Source: Candidatus Zixiibacteriota bacterium (lineage in GTDB: Bacteria > Zixibacteria > MSB-5A5 > UBA10806 > 4484-95). From it: a stretch of DNA of 64,000 bases. Where the stretch lies: contig JAGGSN010000134.1 in the NCBI GenBank assembly GCA_021159005.1, positions 1 through 64,000 on the forward strand, read 5' to 3'. This document shows positions 50,098 through 59,104 of the stretch, one piece after another. Every line of letters begins with the position of its first letter. Position 1 is the first letter of the stretch. The notes under the pieces are model-generated. The model worked only from the letters and a program-made list of their open reading frames with translations. It had not been told where the DNA came from and did not search any database. The position numbers were made by a program, and so were the translations under genes.

Positions 50098-50499
50098 TTA
50101 AGCTTCGACTCCAATCATTCTCTTGCCTTTTCCGAGTTTTTCAGAGGCAATCAGCAAGTCAACTTCCGAACGCGAAATCCCCAGTTTTTTGCTAATCATA
50201 TGAGGATTTTCTCCGCGTCTGATTAGAGTAAGCGCCTGGTTTTCTTTATTCGCGTTTGAAGATTCCTCAGAGACTTTGCGTACTGCTTCGCCATTATGTT
50301 TTTTCACATTTTTTTTCTGCTCCAGCTTTTCCGCAATTTCGGAAAGGCGATTTAGCGATTGATTAATTAGTTCAAGATTAGCATGCGCTTCGCTGGTTTG
50401 GAATTTTTCCTGTTTGCTAATTTTAATTATTATCAATATTGAAATAATTACGTTAAAAAGCATCAGCGCTGCGGCAAGCCAGGAAACAATCATATACAT
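50098..50499 (-). CDS. Membrane-anchored protein with C-terminal helix-turn-helix (SwrB/YlxL-like)
   Basis: 133 residues. One N-terminal membrane segment (about 3-27), a charged coiled coil, then a helix-turn-helix (LIRRGENPHMISKKLGISRSEVDLLIASEKLG). In Bacillus, swrB/ylxL follows the sigma-28 gene and encodes a single-pass flagellar assembly activator. Here the gene is two downstream of fliA, so the analogy is good in layout. Homology is not proven. Confidence 0.65.
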   Translation of the reverse strand: MYMIVSWLAAALMLFNVIISILIIIKISKQEKFQTSEAHANLELINQSLNRLSEIAEKLEQKKNVKKHNGEAVRKVSEESSNANKENQALTLIRRGENPHMISKKLGISRSEVDLLIASEKLGKGKRMIGVEA

Positions 50500-50508
50500 T
50501 ATTCCTCC

Positions 50509-50823
50509 TTAAGCCAAGTAATCGACATTTTTAGAATGTTTTTCTTGGTCGTCATACGATTTATTTTGTTTGTCTTCTTTTTCTTGTTTTCGTTTTTTAT
50601 CATTTTCTTGATTGTTCTTTTTTTGCTTTTCATCACGATGAATGGCGATTTCATCAGATTTAGGCAAATCGTTCACTTTGCTCTTGCTGTTGGCAACTTT
50701 TTTTTGCATCTCCTGCGCAAACTGTTTCTGCGCTTCTTCGGGACTTGACTTCTGAAGATGCTGTATTTTTTCTAAGAGCTGCGTTTTGGAAAGGTTGTCT
50801 TGCAAATCGACCGGCCTAACCAT
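50509..50823 (-). CDS. Small, highly charged protein, unknown
   Basis: 104 residues, rich in Lys, Glu, Gln and Asp (EKQKKNNQENDKKRKQEK), probably disordered. It lies 9 bases before the SwrB-like gene and 42 after fliA. No family is recognised. A good AGGTTG-type ribosome binding region precedes the ATG. It may be a flagellar accessory protein. Confidence 0.55.
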   Translation of the reverse strand: MVRPVDLQDNLSKTQLLEKIQHLQKSSPEEAQKQFAQEMQKKVANSKSKVNDLPKSDEIAIHRDEKQKKNNQENDKKRKQEKEDKQNKSYDDQEKHSKNVDYLA

Positions 50824-50865
50824 AACAACCTCCGGTCATCTTAGATACATTGGTAAATTTAGTCT

Positions 50866-51624
50866 TTAAAGAGCGAATTTATCTCGAATCATCTGTCTTA
50901 AACGCAAAACCGATTTGGTATGGATTTGGGATACTCTGGATTCTGAAATCAGCATAACTTCTCCAATTTCCTTGAGGGTTAATTCTTCATAGTAGTAAAG
51001 CGCAACAACCAAACGTTCCTGTTCTGAGAGGGAACTAATAGAATTAATCAAAAACGCTCTTAACTCCGAACGTTCGAGGTCATTTAGAACATTATTTACA
51101 GCTTCGTTTTGGATTGTTTCAATTCGAGGAACCTGCCGATTGTCGTCCTCGCGGCAAATTAGTTCATCAAGTGAAAGCAGGGAGGTACATGATACATCTC
51201 CGAGAGCCGACAACAAGTCTTTCATTGGGAGATTCATCTGTTTGGCCAGTTCTTTTTCGGAGGGCGACCTGCCTAATTCATTTTCGAGCGCAGTCATTGC
51301 TTTTTCGATATTTCTTGATTTAGCCCGAGTTGACCGCGGCACCCAATCCAAGGCTCTCAATTCATCCAAAATTGCACCGCGAATTCTAGGCACTGCATAG
51401 GTTTCAAATTTTACACCTCTTGCCGGGTCATAGTTATTAAACGCCTCGATTAGCCCTATTACACCGGTATTGACAAGGTCATTAAATTCCACCGATTTGG
51501 GAAATCCCAATGCCATTCGACTGGCTACATTTCTTACAAGTGGAAGATACTCCCTCAATAATTTGTCGCGGGTATAGGGATCTAACGTTTTCTTGTAATT
51601 TTCCCATACTACTTGAGTTGCCAT
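50866..51624 (-). CDS. fliA: Flagellar sigma factor FliA (sigma-28)
   Basis: 252 residues. Region 2 has EFNDLVNTGVIGLIEAFNNYDPARGVKFETYAVPRIRGAILDELR, region 3 has PSEKELAKQMNLP, and region 4 ends ERLVVALYYYEELTLKEIGEVMLISESRVSQIHTKSVLRLRQ. It directs late flagellar transcription. TAAA-N15-GCCGATAA-type sites are present elsewhere in the window, and a FlgM-like antagonist is encoded at 19228. It follows flhG in the fliR-flhBAFG operon. Confidence 0.95.
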   Translation of the reverse strand: MATQVVWENYKKTLDPYTRDKLLREYLPLVRNVASRMALGFPKSVEFNDLVNTGVIGLIEAFNNYDPARGVKFETYAVPRIRGAILDELRALDWVPRSTRAKSRNIEKAMTALENELGRSPSEKELAKQMNLPMKDLLSALGDVSCTSLLSLDELICREDDNRQVPRIETIQNEAVNNVLNDLERSELRAFLINSISSLSEQERLVVALYYYEELTLKEIGEVMLISESRVSQIHTKSVLRLRQMIRDKFAL

Positions 51625-51699
51625 AATAATATCCCTTATAAATCTAAACGTTATTATCCAATATATTTTATCGTCATTTGACTGGATGCTTTGTTAACT

Positions 51700-52455
51700 T
51701 CAATAACAATTAATTCTCTCCGTTTCATTTTGCAACTTGCCCTTTAAACGACAAATCCGGGCGAGATTTAAGAAATCAGACCGGGCCGGGCAATCATGTT
51801 GACTTAAGAAGAACGGCTGCTGCTCTAAAACCGATAGCGCGAGATGGCGGTCATCATGAATGAAGCCGGCATGATTGAATTTAAAATGCAGGAATTGACT
51901 GGTCAGAATATCAAACCTGGTTTCCAACGAAGCCGCCATGTCAGCTGAGTCGACTCGGTTAAACAGAATTCCGCATCTTTGGGCAAGCTCTTCACGATAA
52001 AGCGATCTCGCTAAGATATAAGCGCCGGCAATTGAGGTGGGTTCTGGCGTGCTCACAATCACTGGTATTTCAGACAAGCCCGCCAGCGTATATGGAATAG
52101 GCCCGACTCCGGTAGGACAGTCAAAAATCGCGAAATCGTTTCCCTGAACCACGCTGACTATCTCTGCCAGAAAGTCCTCCACATCCTTTTCGCCAAGTAT
52201 TGTCGAACAATGCGCAATTGAGGAGCAATATAAATTAACATTATCGGTAAGGTTGAAATTATTCGAGCCATCGCTTTCACAATTTAGATTTCCCGAATTA
52301 GTCAGGTTAACCAAGTCTCCGCTGCCAACGTCAAGCAGAATAGTTTTCATACCCAGCGAACCAAGGCTTAGCGCCAGATTTAAAGCGATTACCGACTTGC
52401 CTACTCCGCCCTTGCCGGAAAGCAAGGCAATGCCTGTTACTTCTTCTATTGCCAT
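51700..52455 (-). CDS. flhG: MinD-like ATPase FlhG (YlxH)
   Basis: 251 residues. The deviant Walker A is LLSGKGGVGKSVIALNLALSLG (GKGGVGKS at 14-21), followed by LLDVGSGDLVNL and DFAIFDCPTGVGP. FlhG regulates flagellar number and place with FlhF. It overlaps flhF by 10 bases. The region around 55-80 is Asn/Asp-rich and unusual. C-terminal membrane-targeting helix is weak. Confidence 0.9.
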   Translation of the reverse strand: MAIEEVTGIALLSGKGGVGKSVIALNLALSLGSLGMKTILLDVGSGDLVNLTNSGNLNCESDGSNNFNLTDNVNLYCSSIAHCSTILGEKDVEDFLAEIVSVVQGNDFAIFDCPTGVGPIPYTLAGLSEIPVIVSTPEPTSIAGAYILARSLYREELAQRCGILFNRVDSADMAASLETRFDILTSQFLHFKFNHAGFIHDDRHLALSVLEQQPFFLSQHDCPARSDFLNLARICRLKGKLQNETERINCY

Positions 52456-53654
52456 ATCCCCACAGCTTCCATTTCATACTTTGGTTCACTATTGTCGCTG
52501 GAATCATCAACAACGAGAGCGCCTGCTAAAGATTCGGGAAGCGCCGGACCAAACTGGCCGGGAATTTCACGCGAGCGGCACAGATAGGAAAGTTTCTTGC
52601 CCGAATTAACAACTGCAGTAACTACTCCGCCGCAAGCCTTTGTCTCATCCAGTTTGCTGACAAGGATTTTATTGATTCCGAACTCATTGAAAGAATCAAG
52701 CATATTAGCAACATCTTTGGCTGGCGTGGATGCAGGTATTACCAAATGAATTTCATGCGGTTTCGAGGCTCTGATTAGCGACAACAGTTCGCTGATTTCC
52801 TCATCGTTGTTTGGGCTAACTCCGGGAGTATCGATTAATATCAATCCTTGTTCCTGTGATTTTATAGCCATCGACAGCTCTTCCGGGGAATAAACGACCC
52901 CAAACGGACAGCCGATTATTCTACAGTATGATTTTACCTGTTGACTTGAATCGGCTCTGAAATTATCGGATGTGATAATAGCGATTCTGTCATTGCTTTC
53001 GATTTTATAATTCATAGCCAGCCGGGCTATGGCGGATGTTTTACCTGACCCGGTGGGACCGACAAACATCACTACAGTTTTGCCGTCTTTGTTTATCTTT
53101 ATCGGCTCGCCCATAGGTATAATTGAACACAGCGTCTGTCTGATTTGCGCTTTTATCTCGGGCATTTCAAGGCTTAGCGGATTTTCTGTTTGGGCGAGAC
53201 GGGATACAATAGATAGAGCCAGCTCCTCTGAGATATTTCTATTAACAAGCTCTCTGCCCGCTTCGAGCATATTGCCTGATAGATTGCCAAAGAAAGTTAA
53301 AGCGCGCTTACTTTCCGGTTTTTCCTCTTTTTTCTCCGCCATCGTATTTTTCAACTCGGCAAGCTGTTCAGACAAGCTGTTTAGCCTCTCTACAGTTATT
53401 GATTCGGACTGCATAGATTCCATCTCGTTCGCTATACTATTAGCGTTTTCAGATTCAATATCCGGAGACGGTTCGAATCTGGATTTTTTCTCCACTTCGA
53501 CTGCAGCAGTTACCTCCACACCCTTAAGATTGCCGGGGCCGCCTGCTTTTCTGTTCATCCTGGTTTTCAGGATAACGGCCTGGTCGCCAAGTTCGCTTTT
53601 AACTTTGGCTAACGCCTCAGGCATACTGGGCGCGACAAATTTTTTAATTACCAT
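52446..53654 (-). CDS. flhF: Flagellar SRP-type GTPase FlhF
   Basis: 402 residues. Basic N-terminus with MPEALAKVKSELGDQAVILKTR, an acidic B region, then NG GTPase domain: P-loop GPTGSGKT at 199-206, DNFRADSSQQVKSYCRIIGCPF, DTPGVSPNN and SKLDETKACGGVV. FlhF sets flagellar position at the pole. It overlaps flhA by 11 bases and flhG by 10, and they are translationally coupled. Confidence 0.95.
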   Translation of the reverse strand: MVIKKFVAPSMPEALAKVKSELGDQAVILKTRMNRKAGGPGNLKGVEVTAAVEVEKKSRFEPSPDIESENANSIANEMESMQSESITVERLNSLSEQLAELKNTMAEKKEEKPESKRALTFFGNLSGNMLEAGRELVNRNISEELALSIVSRLAQTENPLSLEMPEIKAQIRQTLCSIIPMGEPIKINKDGKTVVMFVGPTGSGKTSAIARLAMNYKIESNDRIAIITSDNFRADSSQQVKSYCRIIGCPFGVVYSPEELSMAIKSQEQGLILIDTPGVSPNNDEEISELLSLIRASKPHEIHLVIPASTPAKDVANMLDSFNEFGINKILVSKLDETKACGGVVTAVVNSGKKLSYLCRSREIPGQFGPALPESLAGALVVDDSSDNSEPKYEMEAVGIWQ

Positions 53655-55725
53655 CTGCTAACCTCACTGTTTTTATGCTTTCAACTTCTATTTCCGGGAG
53701 CAACTCATTATATGATATTACCGCCAGCGAAGACGCTATAGGCTTGATGAAACGCTTGAACACAAGCCTTATATTGGGCGATACCAAAAGCACAGGAGTA
53801 TATCCCTGAGCCTGCATCTCCTCGGTTGCCTGAATAATAGCATCGTGAATTTGCTTGGCTATATCCGGCGGCAATGTTAACATTAAACCATGCTTAGTCG
53901 ATTGGATTGATGACGCCACTTTCTGTTCTATGTCAGGATCGAGACTCATTACTGTCATACCACCGACAGAATTAAGATATAATTCTGTGATAGTGCGGCT
54001 TAAGCCGTGTCTTACATATTCCGTAAGGATGTCGGGTTCTTTTGTTGAGGCGACAAAATCGCTGATTGTTTCCAATATTGTTGGCAGGTCTTTAATAGGC
54101 ACTCTTTCCTCAAGCAGGTTTTGCAAGACTTTTTGGATAACGCCATGATTGACCTGCCCCGGCACCAACTCATCGACTAAGGCGCTATTATCGGTTTTTA
54201 TATTTTCTATCAAGTTTGATGTTTCCTGCCGAGTTATGAATTCTGCGGCGTTTGATTTTACAATCTCGGTTAAATGAGTAGCCAGCACTGAGACCGGTTC
54301 GACAACGGTATAACCACTCTTTTCAGCCAATGCTTTGGAACTTTCGCTAACCCATCTTGCCTCTAAACCAAAGGCGGGTTCTTTAACATCCTGTCCCTCT
54401 ACCGGCTCGGTAATAAAACCGGGATTTATTGCCAGATACTGACCGGGGTAAAGTTCTGACGAGGCTACTTTATGGCCGCGGATTTTAATTTGATACTCAT
54501 TTGGCTGAAGCTGAATATTATCCCTGATTCTAATCGGCGGCACTAAAAACCCCATATCGGCGGCAATCTGCCGTCGAATCATGCTGATACGATCGAGTAG
54601 ATCATTGCCTTGGGAAATATCAACCAAAGGGATAAGAGCATAACCAATCTCAACTTCCATAGCATCCACTTTTAAATATTCTTCCATCTTTTCAGGGGGC
54701 GGCAGTTCCCTTGTTTCCTCGCCAGCCTCAGCGGTTTTCTCTTTTTTCTTCTTAGCCTGAATAGATGTATAAGCCAAAAAGCCGGTTACTCCGCCTAAAA
54801 GCATGAATGGAATGGTCGGCATACCGGGGATAATTCCAAAGAATGTTAAGATAAACGCCGCTACCATAATCGCCCTGGGCTGCGTGGTTAACTGGTGAGC
54901 TAAATCTTTGCCAAGGTTTGATTCTGAGGCGGCACGCGTAACAATAATACCGGCTGAGGTAGAAACGATAAGCGCAGGTATCTGAGTAACGAGACCGTCG
55001 CCTACTGTCAGGAGGGTATATGTTGTCAGGGCTTCGCCGATGGCCATTGAGTTTTGGACAACGCCGATAATGATACCGGCGATAATATTAATTAGCGTGA
55101 TTAATATACCGGCAATAGCATCACCGCGAACGAATTTTGAGGCGCCATCCATTGCGCCGTAGAAATCCGCCTCTTTACTGATATCAAGCCGACGTTTTCT
55201 GGCTTCATCCTCGCTAATCAGGCCGGCATTTAAGTCTGCATCGATTGCCATCTGTTTGCCGGGCATAGCATCTAAGGTAAAACGCGCGCCAACTTCGGCA
55301 ATTCTACCGGCGCCTTTGGTAATTACAACAAATTGAATAATCACTAAAATACAGAAGATGATAAAGCCAACGATATAATTGCCGCCAACTACGAAATTAC
55401 CAAACGAGGAGATAACTTCGCCGGCATAAGCCTGACCGAGAATCAACCTGGTTGAGGCGACATTTAATGACAGCCTGAACAGTGTTATAATCAGAAGCAT
55501 GCCAGGGAATACCGAGAGGTCAAGCGGCTTGGTGATATACATTGTTACCAGCAAAATCACTAACGAAATGGTGATATTGAGAGCCAGCATGAAATCTAAA
55601 AACTCTGGGGGCACCGGTAATATAAGTATGCCCAGTATGGCTACTACCAAAACCGCCAGAACGATATCCGAATGCTCGGTGAATTTTGCCAGCATCGGTT
55701 TTTCGGTTTTAGTCAAATCAGCCAT
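53644..55725 (-). CDS. flhA: Flagellar export gate protein FlhA
   Basis: 693 residues. The N-terminal half has about eight membrane segments with the conserved GAGRIAEVGARFTLDAMPGKQMAIDADLNAGLI loop; the C-terminal cytoplasmic domain (about 340-690) ends in SYNELLPEIEVESIKTV. FlhA forms the nonameric export ring of the type III gate. It overlaps flhB by one base. It is a typical full-length FlhA rather than a virulence T3SS homologue. Confidence 0.97.
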   Translation of the reverse strand: MADLTKTEKPMLAKFTEHSDIVLAVLVVAILGILILPVPPEFLDFMLALNITISLVILLVTMYITKPLDLSVFPGMLLIITLFRLSLNVASTRLILGQAYAGEVISSFGNFVVGGNYIVGFIIFCILVIIQFVVITKGAGRIAEVGARFTLDAMPGKQMAIDADLNAGLISEDEARKRRLDISKEADFYGAMDGASKFVRGDAIAGILITLINIIAGIIIGVVQNSMAIGEALTTYTLLTVGDGLVTQIPALIVSTSAGIIVTRAASESNLGKDLAHQLTTQPRAIMVAAFILTFFGIIPGMPTIPFMLLGGVTGFLAYTSIQAKKKKEKTAEAGEETRELPPPEKMEEYLKVDAMEVEIGYALIPLVDISQGNDLLDRISMIRRQIAADMGFLVPPIRIRDNIQLQPNEYQIKIRGHKVASSELYPGQYLAINPGFITEPVEGQDVKEPAFGLEARWVSESSKALAEKSGYTVVEPVSVLATHLTEIVKSNAAEFITRQETSNLIENIKTDNSALVDELVPGQVNHGVIQKVLQNLLEERVPIKDLPTILETISDFVASTKEPDILTEYVRHGLSRTITELYLNSVGGMTVMSLDPDIEQKVASSIQSTKHGLMLTLPPDIAKQIHDAIIQATEEMQAQGYTPVLLVSPNIRLVFKRFIKPIASSLAVISYNELLPEIEVESIKTVRLADGN

Positions 55726-56789
55726 TAGGCTTTACCTTTTAATTTGTAAACATACGCCAGTACCTCGGCAACCGCCTTATACAGCCTGGCGGGAACATAC
55801 ATGCCAATGTCAACAGCCTCAAACAGCGCTCTGGCTAATGGTTTATTTTCAACAACCGGGATTTTAAACTTTTTGGCTATATCTTTAATTCTCTCCGCCA
55901 TAAGCCGTTCGCCCTTGGCTATTACTTTTGGCGCCGACATAGCCTGAGCATCATATTTTAAACCCACAGCAATATGGGTCGGGTTGGTAACCACGACATC
56001 CGCCTCTTCCACATCTTTGAGCATGCGGGCATGAGCCATTTCGCGCTGAATGCGTCTTATTCTCATTTTGATAAGAGGGTCGCCTTCGTATTGTTTATGC
56101 TCATCTTTAATTTCCTGTTTTGTCATCCGGAGATTTTTTTCAAAGTCATATTTTTGATAAGCGTAATCCAAAATTGCTAAAATCAGCAATACTCCGGCAG
56201 CCCTTAATACGATTTTTACGGCAATCTTCATGGCAAATATAAGAATTTGGACAATTTCCTGGTCGGCTAAGGGGATATAGTTGGCCATTTCGCCTTTATA
56301 GGTTATGTAAACAACATACGCTATTAGCGACACTTTTAATGTATCGCGAATAAGACTAAATAATGTCTTGGTCGAAAACATCCTTTTAAACCCTTTAATC
56401 ACATCCAATTTATCAAATTTGGGTGAGAGTGACTCGGGGGTAATGCGTACGCCAACTTGAGCTATATTTATAAGAAGACCGGTTACCGTTAAAAGAATAA
56501 GCAAGGGGGCGAGCACTTTTACTAAAATTGAGCCATTTGCCATAAAGATTTCTTGGAATTTGTTAACGGTAATATCAATGCCGATCATATCAATATTGAA
56601 ATAGAAAGCATTGACTAAGTTTGAATAGATGTAACTGGAAAAGATAACTAAACCAAGCATTCCCATAAATATTATAAATATGGAGTTAAGCTCCTGCGAT
56701 TTGGCAACCTGGCCTTTTTTTCGCGACTCCTCTTTCTTTCGGGGAGTCGCCTGTTCAGTTTTTTCGTCTTTGCTTTTTTCTTCAGCCAT
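55725..56789 (-). CDS. flhB: Flagellar export switch protein FlhB
   Basis: 354 residues. Charged N-terminus (EEKSKDEKTEQATPRKKEESRKKGQVAKSQEL), four membrane segments (about 35-210), then the cytosolic domain with the self-cleavage motif NPTH at 269-272 and FKIPVVENKPLARALF. FlhB switches export from rod/hook to filament. It starts 2 bases before fliR's end. One base is shared with flhA. Confidence 0.97.
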   Translation of the reverse strand: MAEEKSKDEKTEQATPRKKEESRKKGQVAKSQELNSIFIIFMGMLGLVIFSSYIYSNLVNAFYFNIDMIGIDITVNKFQEIFMANGSILVKVLAPLLILLTVTGLLINIAQVGVRITPESLSPKFDKLDVIKGFKRMFSTKTLFSLIRDTLKVSLIAYVVYITYKGEMANYIPLADQEIVQILIFAMKIAVKIVLRAAGVLLILAILDYAYQKYDFEKNLRMTKQEIKDEHKQYEGDPLIKMRIRRIQREMAHARMLKDVEEADVVVTNPTHIAVGLKYDAQAMSAPKVIAKGERLMAERIKDIAKKFKIPVVENKPLARALFEAVDIGMYVPARLYKAVAEVLAYVYKLKGKA

Positions 56790-56791
56790 AA

Positions 56792-57577
56792 CTACGCCGG
56801 CCTTAAAGCCCAGATAAGGTTACTAAGGTTATTGTCCAATCCCTGTAAAAGCTTGGAAAACACATACCCGAATATAGGCAGTGATATTCCCAGCATTAAC
56901 AGACCAAGACCTATTTTAAGAGGGAAACCGATAATAAAAATATTCATCTGGGGAACAGTACGCGCAATAATACCCAGAGAAATACTCAATAAAAACATGG
57001 TAACAATACATGGAGCGCCAAGTTTTATAGCCAAGGCGATAGTGTTAACCGAGGCTTTAATCATAAGCTCCGCTGAAGCATTGGAAAAGTTTATTTGTCC
57101 TAATGGTATCACCTGGAAACTTCCGGAAATAGCCGAAATCACCATGTGATGGCCATTAAGAGCTAAAAATATCAGCATCACGATAATAAACTGGAACTGT
57201 CCTATTATAGGAACCTGCTCCGATGAATTGGGATCTATAACATTAACGATGCCAAATCCCATCTGAAGGCCTATGATATTGCCGGCAAACTGAACGGCTA
57301 AAAATATCATTAATGAGATAAAACCAATAGCCAAACCAGCGGCAACCTCTTTTACGAGAACTGCTGTCATGCCAAATAATTCAGCGGGTAGATTAATAGG
57401 ACGGGTTGGGATTGTTGGCAGTAAAATCAAACTGAAGATAATAATAAAACCGATTTTCGCCATTTTAGGTACATTTCGATGGCCAAAAACCGGAGCTACT
57501 GACATAATTCCGCCAACCCTCAACATTACCAACAAAAGCTTTTCAAATTCGAGCGCACTTAACTGCAAAAGCGACAT
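56792..57577 (-). CDS. fliR: Flagellar export gate protein FliR
   Basis: 261 residues from ATG 57577. The ATG has AGGAGGA nine bases upstream; the TTG at 57586 would overlap that site and is rejected. Six membrane segments; conserved VGGIMSVAPVFGHRNVPKMAKIG and GLQMGFGIVNVIDPNSSEQVPIIGQF. FliR joins FliP and FliQ in the export gate, but neither gene is adjacent; fliR is the first gene of this operon, under a sigma-54 promoter. Confidence 0.95.
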   Translation of the reverse strand: MSLLQLSALEFEKLLLVMLRVGGIMSVAPVFGHRNVPKMAKIGFIIIFSLILLPTIPTRPINLPAELFGMTAVLVKEVAAGLAIGFISLMIFLAVQFAGNIIGLQMGFGIVNVIDPNSSEQVPIIGQFQFIIVMLIFLALNGHHMVISAISGSFQVIPLGQINFSNASAELMIKASVNTIALAIKLGAPCIVTMFLLSISLGIIARTVPQMNIFIIGFPLKIGLGLLMLGISLPIFGYVFSKLLQGLDNNLSNLIWALRPA

Positions 57578-57604
57578 TAAACACAATCCTCCTGTTCAGA
57601 CATT

Positions 57605-57621
57605 GAGCAAAGCTTGTGCCC
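57605..57621 (-). promoter_or_regulatory. Sigma-54 promoter upstream of fliR
   Basis: On the minus strand GGGCACAAGCTTTGCT carries GGCAC at -24 and TTGC at -12 with GG-N10-GC spacing, close to TGGCACG-N4-TTGCW. The predicted start is about 18 bases before the fliR ATG, leaving just the ribosome binding site in the leader. Confidence 0.75.
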
Positions 57622-57801
57622 AACCATCAAACACAAACAGTTTATCTTATCGCCTTATGTATCTTTATGTTACGGCTGTTGTTTAAACCGTTAAAGAAAG
57701 CTGGAAATAATATTTGGAAAAATATTCCGGTAATTTTATGAAGCTTTTTCCAAACAGGATTTTATAATTAATGAAATTTAGGCACGATTTTATATTACAT
57801 T

Positions 57802-57828
57802 TGTTGTCAGAAGTAACTTCTGACAACA
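57802..57828. repeat. 27-nt perfect inverted repeat
   Basis: TGTTGTCAGAAGT, a central A, then ACTTCTGACAACA: 13-bp arms without mismatch. It is followed 10 bases later by the GTCAGGT/ACCTGAC palindrome. The pair may be a REP doublet or a bidirectional terminator. Confidence 0.8.
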
Positions 57829-57838
57829 CCTTTCTTAC

Positions 57839-57858
57839 GTCAGGTCCCCGCACCTGAC
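57839..57858. repeat. Palindrome GTCAGGT / ACCTGAC
   Basis: Seven-base perfect arms around CCCCGC, beside the 27-nt inverted repeat. The sequence GTCAG..CTGAC partly resembles its neighbour's TGTCAG..CTGACA. Confidence 0.7.
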
Positions 57859-58042
57859 AGCGCAGCATTGCTATAAATCGATATCATTACACATTTTTGT
57901 AAAAAAATAACCTCCCGGAAAAGTGAAGTATTAGCCAACGTTCGGCATCCAAATCCTCTGTCAGTGGCTGGGGCAGTTAAATTGCATAACCATATAACGT
58001 GTTAACGCAGATATTATTCCTCTCTTGAGCGGGATTATGGTG

Positions 58043-58068
58043 GTTGGTGTATGTCCTCGTGCACCAAC
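58043..58068 (-). repeat. 26-nt dispersed palindromic repeat, copy 3
   Basis: Inverted relative to copies 1 and 2: arms GTTGGTG / CACCAAC are perfect here around TATGTCCTCGTG. Confidence 0.75.
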
Positions 58069-58283
58069 ATTTTATTATTCCCTTCTTGAGAGGGGCCAGG
58101 GGTGTGTTTTTAACGCTATATATTCAATATAATTCTGGAAAATTTTTAATTTATTTACATTCAACTATAAAATCCGGAATTAATTGTTGGGTGTGATATA
58201 GAAATTTTAGGGGAATCCTATTTCACAATGTCTTGATTTGCAGTTATGATTTTATTATTATTATTAATGAAGCAGGAGGCGAA

Positions 58284-59015
58284 ATGAAAGGTATCGTACT
58301 GGCGGGCGGTCTGGGCACACGGCTTTATCCGTTAACCAAGATTACGAATAAACATCTTTTGCCAGTTTATGATAAGCCGATGATTTTTTATCCTATTCAG
58401 ACGCTCGTTAATGCCGGTATTAAGGATATTATGATTGTAACAGGCGGTAATAATGCCGGTGATTTTTTAAAGCTTTTGGGCAACGGCTCAGAGTTTGGGT
58501 TAGAACATCTGCATTTTACATATCAGGCGCAAGAGGGCGGTATTGCCGAGGCTATTGGTTTATGCGAATATTTTTCTGAAGGCAAAAATGTGATTATCGT
58601 TCTGGGCGATAATATTCTGGGTGGAAATATTATAGGCAGCGTAAATCGATATAAGAAGCAAAAAGAAGGGGCGATGATATTTTTAAAAAAGGTTAAAAAT
58701 CCCCAAGAATATGGAGTCGCCGAATTTGAAAATCGAAAGATAGTTAAAATTGTTGAAAAACCTGTTCATCCTAAAAGCAATCTGGCTGTGATAGGAGTAT
58801 ATATTTATGATAGCCGGATATTCGATATTATAAAAACCCTCAAGCCCTCCAACCGTGGAGAACTGGAAATTACCGATGTCAATAATGCTTATATTCGCAA
58901 GGGTCTCATGTCGTACGCTATGCTTAATGGCGGCTGGGCTGATGCTGGCGAATCAATAGATGGCTACAATAATACTATAAATTTTGTCCGCAAATATGGC
59001 GCAAATAAACTTTAA
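58284..59015 (+). CDS. Sugar-1-phosphate nucleotidyltransferase (RmlA-like, short form)
   Basis: 243 residues from ATG 58284, chosen because AGGAGG lies 6 bases upstream and the conserved start MKGIVLAGGLGTRLYPLTKITNKHLLPVYDKPMI begins there; an earlier frame start at 58233 is rejected. The family makes dTDP-glucose (or similar) from sugar-1-phosphate; long-form RmlA has about 290 residues, so this belongs to the short class. It is the first gene of the dTDP-sugar cluster. Confidence 0.92.
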   Translation: MKGIVLAGGLGTRLYPLTKITNKHLLPVYDKPMIFYPIQTLVNAGIKDIMIVTGGNNAGDFLKLLGNGSEFGLEHLHFTYQAQEGGIAEAIGLCEYFSEGKNVIIVLGDNILGGNIIGSVNRYKKQKEGAMIFLKKVKNPQEYGVAEFENRKIVKIVEKPVHPKSNLAVIGVYIYDSRIFDIIKTLKPSNRGELEITDVNNAYIRKGLMSYAMLNGGWADAGESIDGYNNTINFVRKYGANKL

Positions 59016-59104
59016 ATCAACACAGGCACATAAACTGCGTATGAAGAAGATGACCTGCATATATTATCCGCATAAACCCGAAACCACTTTTTGGAAAATA
59101 ATAA

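Larger units (their letters stand above)
57578..58283. other. Divergent promoter region with repeats
   Basis: Between fliR (-) and the nucleotidyltransferase (+). It holds the fliR sigma-54 promoter, a 27-nt perfect inverted repeat (57802-57828), a second palindrome (57839-57858), copy 3 of the 26-nt repeat (58043-58068), and two related CTCTTGAG..-type segments (about 58018 and 58080). I see no gene in it. AGGAGG precedes the ATG at 58284. Confidence 0.6.

Noticed and set aside
58233-58283. Extended N-terminus of the nucleotidyltransferase
   Set aside because: The added 17 residues are not conserved in the family and contain the ribosome binding site of the ATG at 58284.
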